Source: Trichostrongylus colubriformis | Lineage: Eukaryota > Nematoda > Chromadorea > Rhabditida > Trichostrongylidae | Direction of reading: 5' to 3' | Length of the DNA: 64,000 nt | NCBI GenBank assembly: GCA_963978905.1 | Contig: OZ022261.1 | Coordinates: 2,729,992 to 2,793,991 of the forward strand | In this document: positions 1-11,515 of the stretch, one piece after another | Layout: each line of letters begins with the position of its first letter | Position numbering within the stretch: position 1 is the first letter of the stretch | Notes under the pieces: model-generated | Told to the model about the DNA's origin: nothing | What the model saw: the letters and a program-made list of their open reading frames with translations, nothing else | Databases searched by the model: none | Translations under genes and position numbers: made by a program

Positions 1-175
1 TCGTTAGGACAGGACTTCGAGACGCTGCGCGCGACGCGACGCATTCAAGCTAGATTTGCCTTGTGGATGCAGGAGCTATTGCCTTTCTGCGCCTTATCTG
101 AAGCATAATCGCTTGGGGTGCCAGCTGTATATGGCACCCCCGTTTCTACGCATGCGTCGCACATCGCACGTAGCG
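1..175. mobile_element. Degenerate family C inverted-repeat element
   Basis: It begins TTAGGACAGGA near position 4 and has GCGACGCGACGC and ATCGCTTGGGGTGCCAG segments like the better family C copies at 2827, 6491 and 47105. The right terminus is not clear and the left edge may be cut by the window. Assignment rests on the shared terminal motif and the central AATCGCTT motif. Confidence 0.4.
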
Positions 176-454
176 TTGGGAATTCTCTTCTAAAGATACA
201 TACCTCATAGGAATCGCTGACGGAAATTCCACGATTCTAAATCCTCTTCAAATCACCTCACTAGATACACTTCATATACAGAACAGAAGGTTTCTTTTGC
301 ATTAGATTAGAAATTGAAAAAAATCGAAGGAGAGCAACTCTTTTGAATACTTGCCAAGCAACATTTGAACAGCATTCGGCGGGTAGAACGCACATTTTCG
401 CGCCCAATGTTGATTTGTTTCTCACTCATCCCTCACCACGTGACCGCGGCCTGA

Positions 455-576
455 GCGCCCCACCCCGTCGGACGTTACTTTGAGGAGCTATATCTCAGCA
501 GGATTCTTTTTTTCGTGTGGGCAAATACAACTTATGGGTAATACAGGAACTCAAATTTCCGTGGTCGATTTCCTTG
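455..576. mobile_element. Solo right half of family B element
   Basis: This is the right end only of the commonest repeat family in the window: TTTGAGGAGCTATATCTCAG, then ATGGGTAATACAGGAACTC and a terminus near GTGGTCGATTTCCTT. No matching left arm is present. The short open frame across it is repeat sequence, not a gene. It lies 5' of the zinc-finger exons. Confidence 0.75.
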
Positions 577-670
577 ATGCCCCTCAGAATGCCTTCATTA
601 AAGTTTTTGAGTTTGACTTAGCTAAGGTGATATTCCGTAGCAACGTGCAGAATTATTTCCCTTCATTCAG

Positions 671-3602
671 CTTCATACGTGCCGTAAATGTCGACTGACA
701 TTTCCATCTGAAGCATCGTTGATGCGTCACTCCGGTGCCCATTCTAGGGAAGACATGTTTCCCTATAAATGCGGCTGTTGCAGACAGGTATTCCATTACT
801 GTTGAGAAGTAACAATATCATAAAGAATAAGGTCACGAATAATAATATTCGTAGCTCGTAATAGCTCAATGATTGCATTAAGGCTTTTGAATGCGATCGA
901 GGACTTCGACGTCACTCCCAGGTACATGCTGATGTAGGCCCTCGTCGCTGTGAGGAGTGCTTTGGGATATTCAGGTGTCACATGCTTTTCGACTAACTTC
1001 CAAGGTAAGGTTTTTCCTAATCTAGTTTGCATTTTCTTCTTACAGATCCCCTCTCGCCTTACGACGCCATCTCGACCAATGCAGGCAATGCTGTATTGCT
1101 CCAGTTCAAAATGAAATCGTGGGTCTTCTGTAAAAACTTTGAAATTATATGAAATTCAATTACTGTATGCATTGCATACATTTCTGGGGGCTTTAGTGAT
1201 TCTAATGATCATATCAGCACTGTATTAATTACAATCCTCTCTGCTATACCAACGAGGTTGTTAGGTGGAATTATTATTGACGGTCTAACTTTTCGACCAG
1301 ATGGTGTTCCTCAAAGGCCTGTATGTATAAGGACAGCATGGCATCTCTCATTCACTGACAATAACTGACATAAAGTGGCGGCCCTCCGCTCTCGCGGTGG
1401 TGGACTGGGTGAGTGCGGGTGGGTCTACTTACGACAAAAAGTCGCGTGGCTGCCCGCGGCGGGCGGCGCGCGGGTACGAGTGCCAGTGGCAGGGCGTGGC
1501 AGCCTTCAAGCGAGGCAGTGTGGCATGGGTGCAAGAGGCAGTGTGGCATAGGTGGAAGTGCAGAAGTGACGGAGCTACGCTCTGACGGGCTCCCAAGGGC
1601 AATCGATTGGGCAAGTCGTACTGCCAATGGTGGCACCACGAGTGCGACGCCGCGAAGTGATTTTCTGTCGTAAGTAGACACACGTGGTGAGTGCAGTTCT
1701 TTCATACGGAGTTTCTTCGACGGTTTCCTTGATGTTCCGTCAGAAACGCTTGAGGAATGAGGCGTTTGGTGGTGTAGTGGATAAAATACCAAATCTTGAG
1801 CCACGTTTAGGCCTTTGAAGAAGAAGAACTGGTCGAAACGTTACGCCGTCAATAAAAATTCCACCTAACAACCTCGCTGGCATAGCAGAGAAAATTGTAA
1901 TTACTATCAATGCTGAGGTTTCATGAAGAGAGAGATTGGAATCTCATAACAACGCTGTTTCAAGATGGTATCAGTCCATTCTCCATGTGACGCATTTTCT
2001 TTCATTCCATCTGAAAGCGAAGGATTGAGACTGCTACCGGATGAAGCAAGAAGGAACAGGATCGGCTGTTATGATGAATTATCCCAGGAGTGCCACAACG
2101 CACAATTCAGGTAGTTCTTTTCAATATTTATATGCAGAATTGTATGTCACAATGATTCCTCTGGATGACAAATTCCACGATGACACTCTTTACGGTATTT
2201 CTGTAACTCGCATCACAATATTTGCAAAAAAACGAAACCAAAGATAGAAATTGAGCTTGGGCTATTCTTAATGTTTAGGTCCTTTTTGATACACACTCCT
2301 CACAGGCAACGTACTCACGAGATGCGCTAAATCTGTCTCAAATTCAAACGTGAAAAGGGGAACAATGCACTCTTGTTACATTAAAGACCCACCTGGCGAT
2401 AATCAGACTGGTCGACCTACTTTTTGGGTTTAGATCTTCAGGTAAGTACCAAATTGCACCTTATTGGACCATCGCGGTGCACCATCATGGCCTGCACCCT
2501 TCCGAAACCTAGTTAGCCACGCCCTCTAGCTCAAGTGGGCGTGGCTAGCACCTTGTTGCACCAAAATGGCGCACCGTGGCGGCACAAAAGGGCGCATCCT
2601 GGTTAGGAACTACACAAGGATCCACTATTTCAATGAGGTAATTCCACCAATGTGATTAACACAGGGGTGCCTTCGAAGGAACAACGTCAATGATGAGAGT
2701 ATGTTTCCGAGTACAAGTGGTTTACAGCGGAAATTAAATCTGATCTCATATTGTTTCGGGATCTCTTCCTTATTACAGGTTACGCACATATAGATAACCA
2801 ATGGCGCACACAGGCAAACAGTAGGGTGTGCCATTAGGACAGGAAATTCGTATGACTGCGTTTGGCGCGCGACGAAATGATGCGAGATAGGGGCGCCGTA
2901 CCAGTTAAGTCCTGAAGCGATTGCGCCTAGAATAAGGCTTAGAGCACCGTCATCGCTTCAAGACCCATTCAATACGGCGCGCATAACTCGCACCATCACG
3001 TCGCACGCCAGGCGCCGCAACGCGAATATTCTGTCCTAATGGCACACACCCAGGCGAAAACAGACACATAGAAACACACACAGGAACACGCGCGACATAC
3101 ATACAGAGATTTATATATGCAAATGATACTATCATAGATTATTATTTTTATGTTTTCCTTTTTCTGCAGGTCATCCTTACCTTTGGACGTGGATCCGTTC
3201 TACATGTTCACCTCATCCAAAACATATAAGGAAGACGATGAAGACAGCGGGTTCCGCTCTCGGGTCAATTCTGGTTCGTTTAGAGTCACTCTATAGAAAT
3301 TCCGCCCTGCTATCATGCAAATTTTTATGTTTTATAATTGTTTAGTTACTCAGTCCAGCTCTCCTGCGTCTTCATGTGCATTATCGACTGAAAGTGGTTC
3401 TCCACAAAGGAAAATTAGTACATCGGAGCCTTCCGACAATCTTAGTGGATTCACACTTGGAGGTATATAGAATTTTGTTTTCAAATGGAGTTAGGCTAAT
3501 TGTTCTGAATAGAATTGTTCTGTTCAGGTTATGGTACTGGACCAACCTACGGTCAACAACTACTTCAACCTTCCGAATCTGGTGCCACTAATAGTGCTTC
3601 TT
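671..3602 (+). CDS. C2H2 zinc-finger protein, internal exons (partial)
   Basis: Probable DNA-binding nuclear protein. Seven exons are phase-consistent: 671-787, 883-974, 1046-1118, 1965-2110, 3170-3273, 3346-3462 and 3528-3602. The first three encode three consecutive fingers. Finger 1 is C-x2-C-x12-H-x3-H (CRKCRLTF...HSGAH). Finger 2 begins CGCC and ends HSQVH across the 788-882 intron. Finger 3 begins CEEC and ends H-LDQ-C, making it C2HC-like, across the 975-1045 intron. The C-terminal exons are acidic, then Ser/Thr/Pro- and Gly/Gln-rich (KEDDEDSGF, SSSPASSCALSTESGSP, YGTGPTYGQQLLQPSESG), as in regulatory tails. The fourth exon start is the least certain; its acceptor is weak. Upstream exons are outside the window or unseen. 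The last exon ends in phase 1, and the next good acceptor (after 5535) would make TGA across the junction. I do not recognise the orthologue. Confidence 0.7.
1226..1905. mobile_element. Inverted-repeat element, about 680 bp, with nested family E copy
   Basis: The left arm (1226-1290) and right arm (1840-1905) are reverse complements, sharing CCACCTAACAACCTCG and the TTGTAATTA terminus. A family E element lies inside at 1420-1683. The whole composite sits in the zinc-finger gene intron 1119-1964. Confidence 0.75.
1420..1683. mobile_element. Family E element copy 1
   Basis: A GC-rich inverted-repeat element with ends GTCTACTTACGACAAAAAGT and TTTCTGTCGTAAGTAGAC. The body carries GGCAGTGTGGCAT repeats and GGGCAATCGATTGGGCAAG, also found at 7372, 42368 and 46738. 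Open frames on both strands here are products of its GC-rich sequence. Confidence 0.8.
2441..2625. mobile_element. Family H element copy 1
   Basis: Divergent inverted-repeat element containing GCCACGCCCTCTAGCTC and GGGCGTGGCTAGCACC back to back, flanked by GCGGTGCACCAT and ATGGCGCACCGTGGC. The same layout recurs at 4930, 7092 and 10008. It lies in the zinc-finger intron 2111-3169. Confidence 0.6.
2827..3047. mobile_element. Family C element copy 2
   Basis: Well-preserved copy with termini GTGTGCCATTAGGACAG and CTGTCCTAATGGCACAC. Internal palindromic halves carry GAAGCGATTGCG and CATCGCTTCAAGACCC, and AATACGGCGCGCATAACTCG. About 220 bp long and without coding capacity. It is inside the zinc-finger intron 2111-3169. 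Confidence 0.85.
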
Positions 3603-3796
3603 GTAAGACGTGTTTTTTTTTTTTGTTTGAAATGATCAAGCTGTAATGCGCTTTTGATTCACTCAATTCACGATGGCACGCACGGCCCAGCTGGGGCTGT
3701 TGCTGGCAAGAGACCAGGAATGCAGGCGCGGCGCTGCTCACTGCGCTCCGTTCACCGTAAATACCTGGGGTGTTGAGGCCGCTATAAAGTTTATTA

Positions 3797-4220
3797 AAAG
3801 AATCATGCACGGAAAAAATGAGTTCTTCTGTTACCCATATATTTATGTTGTATTTGCTTAATGAGAGCTGCATGCAAAATGTCACGTGAAAAAGTGGGAA
3901 CCCACCCAAGATACAGGTATCCAAAATGGGTGACCAAGGGGCGGGGCCTGAGAGTAATTCCCGTCTAATCGTTCGCCGCGGTCGGATAGGCAGAGTGGGA
4001 ACAGAAATCTATGCAAACAGTCCCACTCTTCGTCTCCGACCGCGGCGGACGACCGGGCGGGCATTTACTCTGAGGCGCCGTTCTCTCGGCCACTACTTTG
4101 AGGAGTTGTATATTAGCCGGATTCTCACTATTTCGCGTTAAACTTTGCATGCGACCTTTGTCAAGCAAATACAACACAAATATATGGGTAACAGAGGGAC
4201 TCATTTTCCCGTGAACATAC
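3797..4220. mobile_element. Family B element, complete copy
   Basis: Long terminal inverted repeats of roughly 150 bp. The left arm contains GTTACCCATATATTTATG and GCATGCAAAATGTCACGTG. The right arm contains CTTTGCATGCGACC and ATATATGGGTAACAGAGG. The GC-rich centre (CGCCGCGGTCGG...) is an inverted repeat as well. Confidence 0.85.
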
Positions 4221-4380
4221 CCACTTTAGAAAACGCTCCACCGTGGGCATGTGCATCTCTCCACCTCTGTGAGTACGCTCTGCTTACGCTGAATATTCTT
4301 CATCTCCATCTTATCTACAGTGCCTTTATGCTGCTCATGTCCATGAAGCTTTCTCTAGCGTGGTTATATTGGCATTTGCA

Positions 4381-4456
4381 CTGCGGCGTGCGGCATGCGA
4401 CGCGATGCATGCCAGCTGGGGGCGCCGTGTGTAGTTGGGTCCTGAAGCGACTACTG
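4381..4456. mobile_element. Half copy of family C element
   Basis: Only one half is present: GGCATGCGACGCGATGCATG followed by GTAGTTGGGTCCTGAAGCGA, matching the left halves at 30870 and 34919. No partner arm follows. Confidence 0.55.
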
Positions 4457-4929
4457 TCCTCTGTGCGCCTCTCCTTCGCGTGTGTTCCACACCTCACACC
4501 TCCATATCCTTTTCAAATGCATCCTTCACGTGATACCCGACTCCTTGAAACAAGTTGGCGTGAATGTTACGTAGTATTTGCTAATGTACTTACACTTACT
4601 GTATCACAAAAGGAAGCATTCTGTGTAATCATGATCTTCAGGAATGCGGTGTTCCTCTCGTGGTCGTCTTTGTTGCTCTACCCGTCAATCTTTCATCCTG
4701 TACAAATAATAGCTGAAGAATCTCTAGATGTCGTTGAAGTAGCCTGCAGCTCCATTTTTGGACATTTTTAAGGTACATTATGTGATGTACTGCTTTCCTG
4801 AAGGCATCGTTATAGCCAGTGGACTAAACACAAACAATTCACTCTGTATTCAACATTATCGCAATTTCTAAAAACACCACTTAGAGCACACCACGCATGA
4901 TTTGATCAGTCGCATTACCTTCTTGAAGC

Positions 4930-5125
4930 AGCAAATCTTTGAGTAGATAGCAACGTTACACCTTTTTGCGCCCTCACGGTGTGTCATCACTGCGCTACAC
5001 CTGCTCAGACACACGCTAGCCCCGCCCTTGAGCTCCATTCTGGTGACCAAGCTAAAGGGGCGTGGCTAGCTAGAGTCGAGCCGTGTATGGTGTGATGACG
5101 CACCGTGGCGTGACGGGATAGCTAT
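4930..5125. mobile_element. Family H element copy 2
   Basis: Contains CGCTAGCCCCGCCCTTGAGC and GGGGCGTGGCTAGCTAGAG in inverted orientation, flanked by CACGGTGTGTCATCAC and GTGATGACGCACCGTGG. It shares its layout with copies at 2441, 7092 and 10008. Confidence 0.6.
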
Positions 5126-5535
5126 GCAAGGATCGTGCGACTCAAGAAGGAATGCCGAATTCCGTCGTTGCTAGGCTACCCTTGATTCACTTTTGCTAAA
5201 CAACCAGGTCGCAGAGTAGTCGTTCTTATGAACTGTGCTTAAAGGCAGTGATAGGGGTGATTCGGGTGGAAGGATCATTAGATGTTAAGGTCGAGGTGCT
5301 CAATTGTACGGAAGTGAAGAAGTAACCGAATAAAACGGTCAAAAACCCAAGAAATAATATCCTCTTCCCGCCGTTTATTCTCCAAAGGGGCGGGTTGCCA
5401 TGAAAAAAGGGACGGGCTGCCATAAAACAAGTAGTAGCTGATGAAGAAGACGGCACTATAAAGTCCGGAGGCACTCTTTCTCACCGGAAATTCGCCACAC
5501 AATATTGTTTTTCTAAACCCCAAGTTTCACTTGCA

Positions 5536-5659
5536 GGAGTCAGTCGAGAAGCTCTCATTACCCACACAACCCCTACCACTCTTGCGTCAATCGAGAAGCT
5601 CTCGTTACCCACATAACCCCTTCCACTGTCTTCAAGCTCTCGTCGTGTATACCCGTCAG
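5536..5659 (+). other. Exon-like segment with two 47-bp tandem units
   Basis: A good acceptor (TTTCACTTGCAG) precedes and a donor (CAG|GTATAC) follows. Inside, GTCGAGAAGCTCTC...TTACCCACA is repeated 47 bp later, so the repeat is not a multiple of three. If this is joined to the zinc-finger exon ending at 3602, the junction codon is TGA. It could therefore carry that gene's stop and 3' UTR, or it may be unrelated. Confidence 0.25.
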
Positions 5660-6490
5660 GTATACACGCGAACAAAATTTCCGTACATGAATTCAGTCTC
5701 AATAGTTACTTATTGCCAGCTTGGACTTTTCTCACCTTCGTCTGGGACGGTGTAACGTACATAGCGCGGGTTTGGACAGGGCGTTCAATACACGCGATTG
5801 CTGTCAGCACACCCTCTACCATTGTGGTGTGGAAAAAGAGGTCGGAATTCACAGCGACTCACGGGGAAAGTCTTCCAGGAAATGAAGCGGTTTTTGGAAA
5901 CGGTCTTCGCATCATGTGGGGGTACATACATGAAACATGAAACTATTCATCACTTTTCTTGAGCGACCCTACAAATGCCAAAAAAGGGGTCGATGGTTCG
6001 ATCCCCACTGAAGGCAATTTTTGCAAAATATGGATTTTCAGTTTCTGGGTTCGTAAACATTTGTACATTGTGTTTGAGAGCATCAGACTACTCCTCGTTA
6101 TTATTTTTAGTGATTTTAACCGCTCAATTACTTGAGCCTACCAGGGCTCAGACGTTTTCGCGCAAAACGGATTCGATATTCATACTCAGGGGGTCTAACT
6201 AGTCCCAGGGTGAAGCTTTCAGCCCAATCAAAGACCCCTAGCTTTTATTTGCGTGATCCAGTTAAGGAGTCTCATACCCACATTACTCCTCTCACTGTTT
6301 TTAATTGTACAACCAGTTATTGTGACCACTGCCTCTACAATATCAGTTACCGTTCGAGATTCCCCCAGACGAGAAGCATTAGTTCTGCGCCACCGTTGTA
6401 CGGAAATTACGGATTGGGTAAAGTACTACTCGCAGGTTTTACGGCCTGTACGGTCATACCCACCCAGACTTTCCCAGCCTTCCATTTCTT

Positions 6491-6720
6491 GGGTGTATGT
6501 CATTAGGACAGAAAATCGCTTTGCGGCAATCGGTGTGCGACGGGATGGTGCGAACTATGCGCGCCGTATTGGAAGGGTCGTGAAGCGATAACGATGCTCT
6601 ACGCCTTACTCTAGGCGTTATCGCTTCAGAACTCTACTAATACGGCGCGCATAGCTCGCACCATCGCGTCGCCCGCCGCCCGCGGTCGTGCGACGTTTCT
6701 GTCGTAACGACATACACCCC
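6491..6720. mobile_element. Family C element copy 3
   Basis: Termini GGGTGTATGTCATTAGGACA and TGTCGTAACGACATACACCC. Internal arms carry ATGCGCGCCGTATTGGA and TACGGCGCGCATAGCTCG, with GCGATAACG and CGTTATCGC at the centre. It is close in sequence to the copy at 47105. Confidence 0.85.
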
Positions 6721-7091
6721 CATTTTTTCGTTACTTGTTCACCTTAGTTTATGCAATAGATATGTTATGCAATAAGTATCGGATACCCATAGCGTCTTAC
6801 AACACTTTTAAAAATTGTTTGTATTAATGCTTGAGTCCATGAAAACCTTTTCTATTTCCTTTCTTTTTTCATTATTGTTGAATGTAGTTAAAATCGTTTT
6901 AGATTTTTTTCGTAGTGGCTTTCTCGCTTGGTCAACTTCCCTTCGTAGAACTCTGATTACTTATTTGGTCAGCACTTTAATTGTGGCAGAATCCAAGCAG
7001 TTCAATCTCAAGTAAGTGTTACTTGGATTTTTTTCGTTTTCAAGGCAGTCTCGCAGTAATTAGATAAGTCAACTTACCTACTCATACAGCA

Positions 7092-7299
7092 GTTCCTTAG
7101 GTATCTAGGTTGCACCCTTTTTGTTCCGTGTGCCATGTATACCACATGCTCGAACCCAAGCAAGCCACGCCCTATTAGCTCGGGTGATCAATGAGAAGCT
7201 TCAGTTGGTGTGATCAGCATGGGTTCAAGCGGGTGTAACGCCATAACGGCTTACCGTGTTGGCACAAGAAGTATGCAACCTGTGTAGTTACCTAAGGAC
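7092..7299. mobile_element. Family H element copy 3, complete
   Basis: The best-preserved H copy. Its termini are TCCTTAGGTATCTAGGTTGC and GCAACCTGTGTAGTTACC TAAGGA. The middle holds CTCGAACCCAAGCAAGCC and GGGTTCAAGCGGGTGTAACG. About 208 bp, no coding capacity. Confidence 0.75.
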
Positions 7300-7371
7300 C
7301 TACCGTCCCAACAATGTAGATGGACTAATCTAATCGCCAGGTGTGCTTTTAAATGCTTTTAAATATATCTT

Positions 7372-7615
7372 ATGCTGACGGGTGGGGTCCACGAGGTCGA
7401 ATTTCCGCTTCGCGGCGCCCCCGTACGACTCGCCGTATCGATTGCCCTTGGTCGCCGGCCGAGCGTGACTGCGTCACGTCTGCGCTTTCCAATCATGCCA
7501 CACTGCCTCGCTTGAAGGTTGCCATGCCCTGCCACTGGCACCCGTACCCGCCGTGCCGCTCATCGCGCGCGGCCGCGCGGAAATTCGACCTCGTGGACCC
7601 CACCCTATGCTGACC
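7372..7615. mobile_element. Family E element copy 2
   Basis: Termini GTGGGGTCCACGAGGTCGAA and TTCGACCTCGTGGACCCCAC form a long perfect inverted repeat that differs from the ends of copy 1. The body (GTATCGATTGCCCTTGGTCG, CCACACTGCCTCGCTTGAAG) is family E in reverse orientation. The outer ends may belong to a second element that flanks or captured it. Confidence 0.75.
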
Positions 7616-7850
7616 TGACATGTACGCCTGTCAATCAAAACGTACACTGCAACGTGAACTAGATTTACATGCAAGGACACATGTATCCTTCTCCCTAGTT
7701 CTACTGATCTCGTTCCTCAAATGAGTGCCGCGTATTGCATGGGTCCCGCGGAAAATAAAAAACAAGAAAAAAACGGAAAAAATCTTGCCAACATTACTGC
7801 CATGGGAATGCTTCACAGCGCGGATCACGGATTTTCGTGGTAGACATTAC

Positions 7851-8204
7851 GAAGCAATCGTGCACAGAAAAATGAATTTCTTTGTTACCCAAATATTTGT
7901 TGTATTTGTTCAATAAGGGCCGCATGCAAAGTTTCACGCGGAAAAGGGAGAATCCGGCTAAGATACGGTTCCCAAAGTTGCGGAAAGGGGGGGGGGCTCG
8001 AGTAAGTGCCTTCTACCGCGGCGAACAACGGGGTGGGGCACTTACTCAGATGTCTCGCCCCACCCCCATCCGCCACTTTGAGGAGCTGTACCTTAGCTGG
8101 ATTCTCACTTTTTCGTTTCAAGCTTTGCATGCGGCTCTTATTGGGCAAATACAACATAAGTATATGTGTAATAGAGAAACACATTTTTCCGTACACGAAT
8201 CCAT
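7851..8204. mobile_element. Family B element, complete copy
   Basis: The left arm has GTTACCCAAATATTTGTTG and GCCGCATGCAAAGTTTCACG. The right arm has AGCTTTGCATGCGGCTCTTA and TTTTTCCGTACACGAATCC. The central GTAAGTGCC and GGCACTTAC segments pair too. Confidence 0.85.
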
Positions 8205-8269
8205 TAACGCGTGCGGCACCATGCTGGCTTCGCGTTTCTTGAATCAAAGTCGTTGAAAACTTGCAGCCA

Positions 8270-10007
8270 GATGTTACTAAGCACCCAGATCAGAAGTATG
8301 GCATCCATGGTCGATGCCGGTGCCTCAGCCCTAGATTGGTGTGGGACTTGGTTTTCTCTAGCCGACGTAGGCCAAGCGGCGGTAGCGTCGGAATAAATGC
8401 CATCTTCCCGATAGGAATACCAAACGACCTTTGCTCATAAGTTTCGACTAAATCAGGTGAAAAGATCTACGAAATTGAGTCTGCCACGAAAATTCGCGAC
8501 ATTTTATGGTCTCGTTTACCCTATTAGAGAAGCAACGGTATAGCAAATTTGGCATGTTTTACCTTATTTTCTGGATTTTCAGATACCTGTCGTACGAGAT
8601 GGTAACAGCTGGCCATCAATCATGCTAAGTTTTCCACACGCAATAAGTTAAGGATCTATAGATATGGCTTTCGTCAAAATGGTGTTACGTGCTTCAGATA
8701 ACGTCTTGTTGGGCCATAAGGTACCTCATCATCGTCTTTCGCTCGTTCTTTCAGAGTGGCCTTCGTGATTTTATGTGATGCAACTGTCTTTCGTCACCAT
8801 CCACTATTCTCACTTTCGCTGTAGTACCAATAAGCTCTCCTCATAAGACCCCCCTGCTTGCCCTAGTTTGCCTCTGAACACGGACCGATTTGCTTTCGCG
8901 TAGTAACTATGCTGTGCTGCTTAACTTGCACCATTGGGACACTGGGCGAAATGATGGTCGCCGGAAATTTCCTGATCTCTGCGGGCCGTTTCGGTTGCTT
9001 TCCATGGATATTCCCGTCGACCCATCGACAAGTGTCCACTTATTTAAAATGCTTCTGCTTGCTTCACCTTCATGATTTATTCCGCGAAGATTTTTTCAAA
9101 GAAATTTTGTTTTTATACAGTGTCTTTGTCTTTCATGTCTTTCATTTGATCACTTAGTGATACTCTTCAAACAGCTCTTTCTGAACAAACAAAAAATAGG
9201 AAATCCGAGGAAATTCTTTTAAGAATGTCCCGCTCTTTTCTCGTTTTCTATGCTCATCAGTTTTTCTCCATTCGCACACAGTAGTGTGTTGTTTAACTAT
9301 ATTTACATACTTCAAATGTTACATGACTGCCTTGTACCGTCCATGATTTTCTTTCTCTTTCATGAAATAAGTGTTAAAGAGTCTTTCAACATTTTCATGA
9401 TACTTGATGTTACCTATGTTTTTCATAGTTCCTGTGATGTTTTTCTTCGGTTTTTCGCCCGATTCTAGATAAGAATGTGATCTGTAAATCGAGTAATATC
9501 CGCCGATGTTCTATTCAGCCATATATTTAAAATCTAAGCACTTGTATCCTATCTGAGAGGCACTCAAAAAGTATTTGGAACCACAATAGAATTGATATAT
9601 TTTCAGTTAACCATATAGCTGTAAATTAATAATATTCCTCATGTTCTATAAGCCCCCCCCCCCCCAAAAAAAAGTAGCACCTTCTCATCCGTTTCTATGG
9701 GTTAAAACGCAAAATTTTGTGCACATTTTACACCTTTTCAACAAATATATGTGACATGGTGCCAAGAAACGTTTGTGATTGGCTGAACGACGCTTTCCAC
9801 GTGGGAAACACCATTTCTGCACGGGGCACTGTTTCAACCACTCTTTACTTTGTTCCCTGAAGCTAATGCAATCTACACCCGCTGACTCGAAACCACTGCT
9901 CGCATCTTCTAATATCGAGCGATGTTCAACATTGAAAAAACAGGAAGTGGGACTTAGAAATAAGCTGTAGCACTCCCTAACCTCAAAGGCACACCTCACC
10001 ATTATCA
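8270..10007. other. Intergenic stretch, no supported gene
   Basis: AT-rich sequence with scattered short frames that lack phase-consistent splice partners. The 135-residue minus-strand frame at 9685-10092 has no domain I recognise. It overlaps a C tract followed by an A tract near 9654 and the edge of a family H repeat. Confidence 0.5.
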
Positions 10008-10255
10008 GATAGGTCCTTACCTTTTTGGTGCTGTAGGTTTTTTTTTGGTGCTGAACTTGGCTATCTTCGCTGTACCCTTGTGACGCTGGCATGGTGCGCC
10101 ATCACAGCGTTACACCCGTTCGAGGATTAGCGAGCCATGCCCAGCTTGGCTTGGCTAGCTCGGGTTCGAGTGGGTGTAGCGCCTTGATCACGCAGCGTGA
10201 CGGCCAGCATTATGCAGCCTGGAATGTTACCCACGGATCTACTGTCCCGAGAAGG
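10008..10255. mobile_element. Family H element copy 4
   Basis: Contains GCGTTACACCCGTTCGAG and CTCGGGTTCGAGTGGGTGTA as inverted halves, flanked by GGTGCGCCATCAC and TCACGCAGCGTGACGG. It extends to GGTCCTTACC on the left and GTTACCCACGGATC on the right. Confidence 0.55.
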
Positions 10256-10259
10256 TCAA

Positions 10260-11410
10260 TACACCTATTTTATTATCACGAGTGGTGTCGTAAAAGTGCA
10301 CCAATTTGTAAGATGGTTTCTAAAGACGCCATGTATATCTGAAACCCAAGCACATTCATCAATTCGTTGGTTTACGTGTTTAGCTTTCGAATTTCATGTT
10401 TTCTCATTCTTTAAGGGTAGATGATAAACGTTATCCCTTTGTTATCCCTTTTTGAAGAGTGCCTCTCCCATAGGACACTAGCGCCTCTATAAGAATGACT
10501 GTCAATCGTTGCTCGTGGTCTAATTCTAAGCACTATGCGGTTATTACAACCACAGAAATCCAAATTGGGCAAGAATATAATTTATTCTGGAACTTTGCTT
10601 ATAGTGGAAATCTAGGGCATCCATGAAATCCGTTTTTTCACACAGCACTGATTTGGCACCATTTGAACTATACTGGCGCAACAAATTTCTCACCTAACTC
10701 ATTTAGTCCTTCTATGCATATCTTGATCGCCAACATAGTTCTGAGGCCTAATGTAATATTCTTGATCAGTCTTTTAAATTACCTTATATGGAAACTTTGA
10801 ACGAATCAAGTGAGAAAAGTTGTTGCGCCAATTTGCGGCAAATGGCGCCAAATTTGCGCCAACGTGGAAATTGGATGTCACGTTCTTGTCAGCGCCCTGA
10901 ATAGTCTCTGTAAGCGACGCTTCAGGAGAAATTATTTCTGCCCGAATTACGGCTTCTGAGGACCTGAATAGTGCCGATGTTCTCAATCATGTTTACAGGA
11001 ATAGAGTGTCATACATTGGTCGTAGTTCCCTGTGGACCAGTGTGTACCAAACAATTGTGTGGCTAAATTAGTATATATATCTTATTTACCATGTTATCGT
11101 GAAATTTTCCTTTTACTGTGTCCCCTGTCTTTCCATATTTTGGGTCTGAGACACTTCTTTGGTATTTCCTCGAATTCATTACTCATAAGGTGGTGTGTCG
11201 TGCCATGTAGTGTATATGTATGCTTTTAGTGTTACATTGATATGTTCTCATAAAATGTTATTTGAATACCAGTGTGAAACACCGTGGCTGACATCAGATA
11301 TTTTACTGTTACTTGAGCACCCACAAAACACATCGTGAAAAAAAGTTGTCGTCAAGATTCCAAGAAAAGTCAGTTCACAAACTCAGCTGCGATTTATATC
11401 AGCATAAGCT
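10260..11410. other. Intergenic stretch with a weak inverted repeat
   Basis: I see no gene. Around 10670 (ACTGGCGCAACAAATTTCTC) and 10815 (GAGAAAAGTTGTTGCGCC) there is an imperfect inverted repeat, possibly an old element about 210 bp long. Confidence 0.4.
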
Positions 11411-11411
11411 G

Positions 11412-11515
11412 CACAGGCCCGCATTCATACTTTGCGGTGCCGGCGGCAGGGGGTGGCTGCGTGTCTCTGCGTCTATGCCTGTGCAACCCTTTCTTATTGC
11501 CTGCGTCATCTCAGC
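11412..11515. mobile_element. Half copy of family F element
   Basis: CATTCATACTTTGCGGTGCC and GGCTGCGTGTCTCTGCGTCT are the left half of family F, seen whole at 31626, 41333, 49996 and 50877. The right half is absent. G-rich sequence follows to about 12065. Confidence 0.65.

Noticed and set aside
1352..1804. 150-residue minus-strand open frame
   Set aside because: It lies over the nested family E repeat and its host element; the composition is low-complexity and both strands are open.
4145..4771. 208-residue plus-strand open frame
   Set aside because: The first part is the right arm of a family B element and the middle is a half family C element. No domain or splice support in the rest.
5975..6030. 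tRNA-like GGTTCGATCCCC motif
   Set aside because: A B-box-like string only; no A box, anticodon arm or pairing acceptor stem can be placed around it.
9685..10092. 135-residue minus-strand open frame
   Set aside because: No recognisable domain, crosses homopolymer runs and a repeat edge, and lacks exon neighbours.
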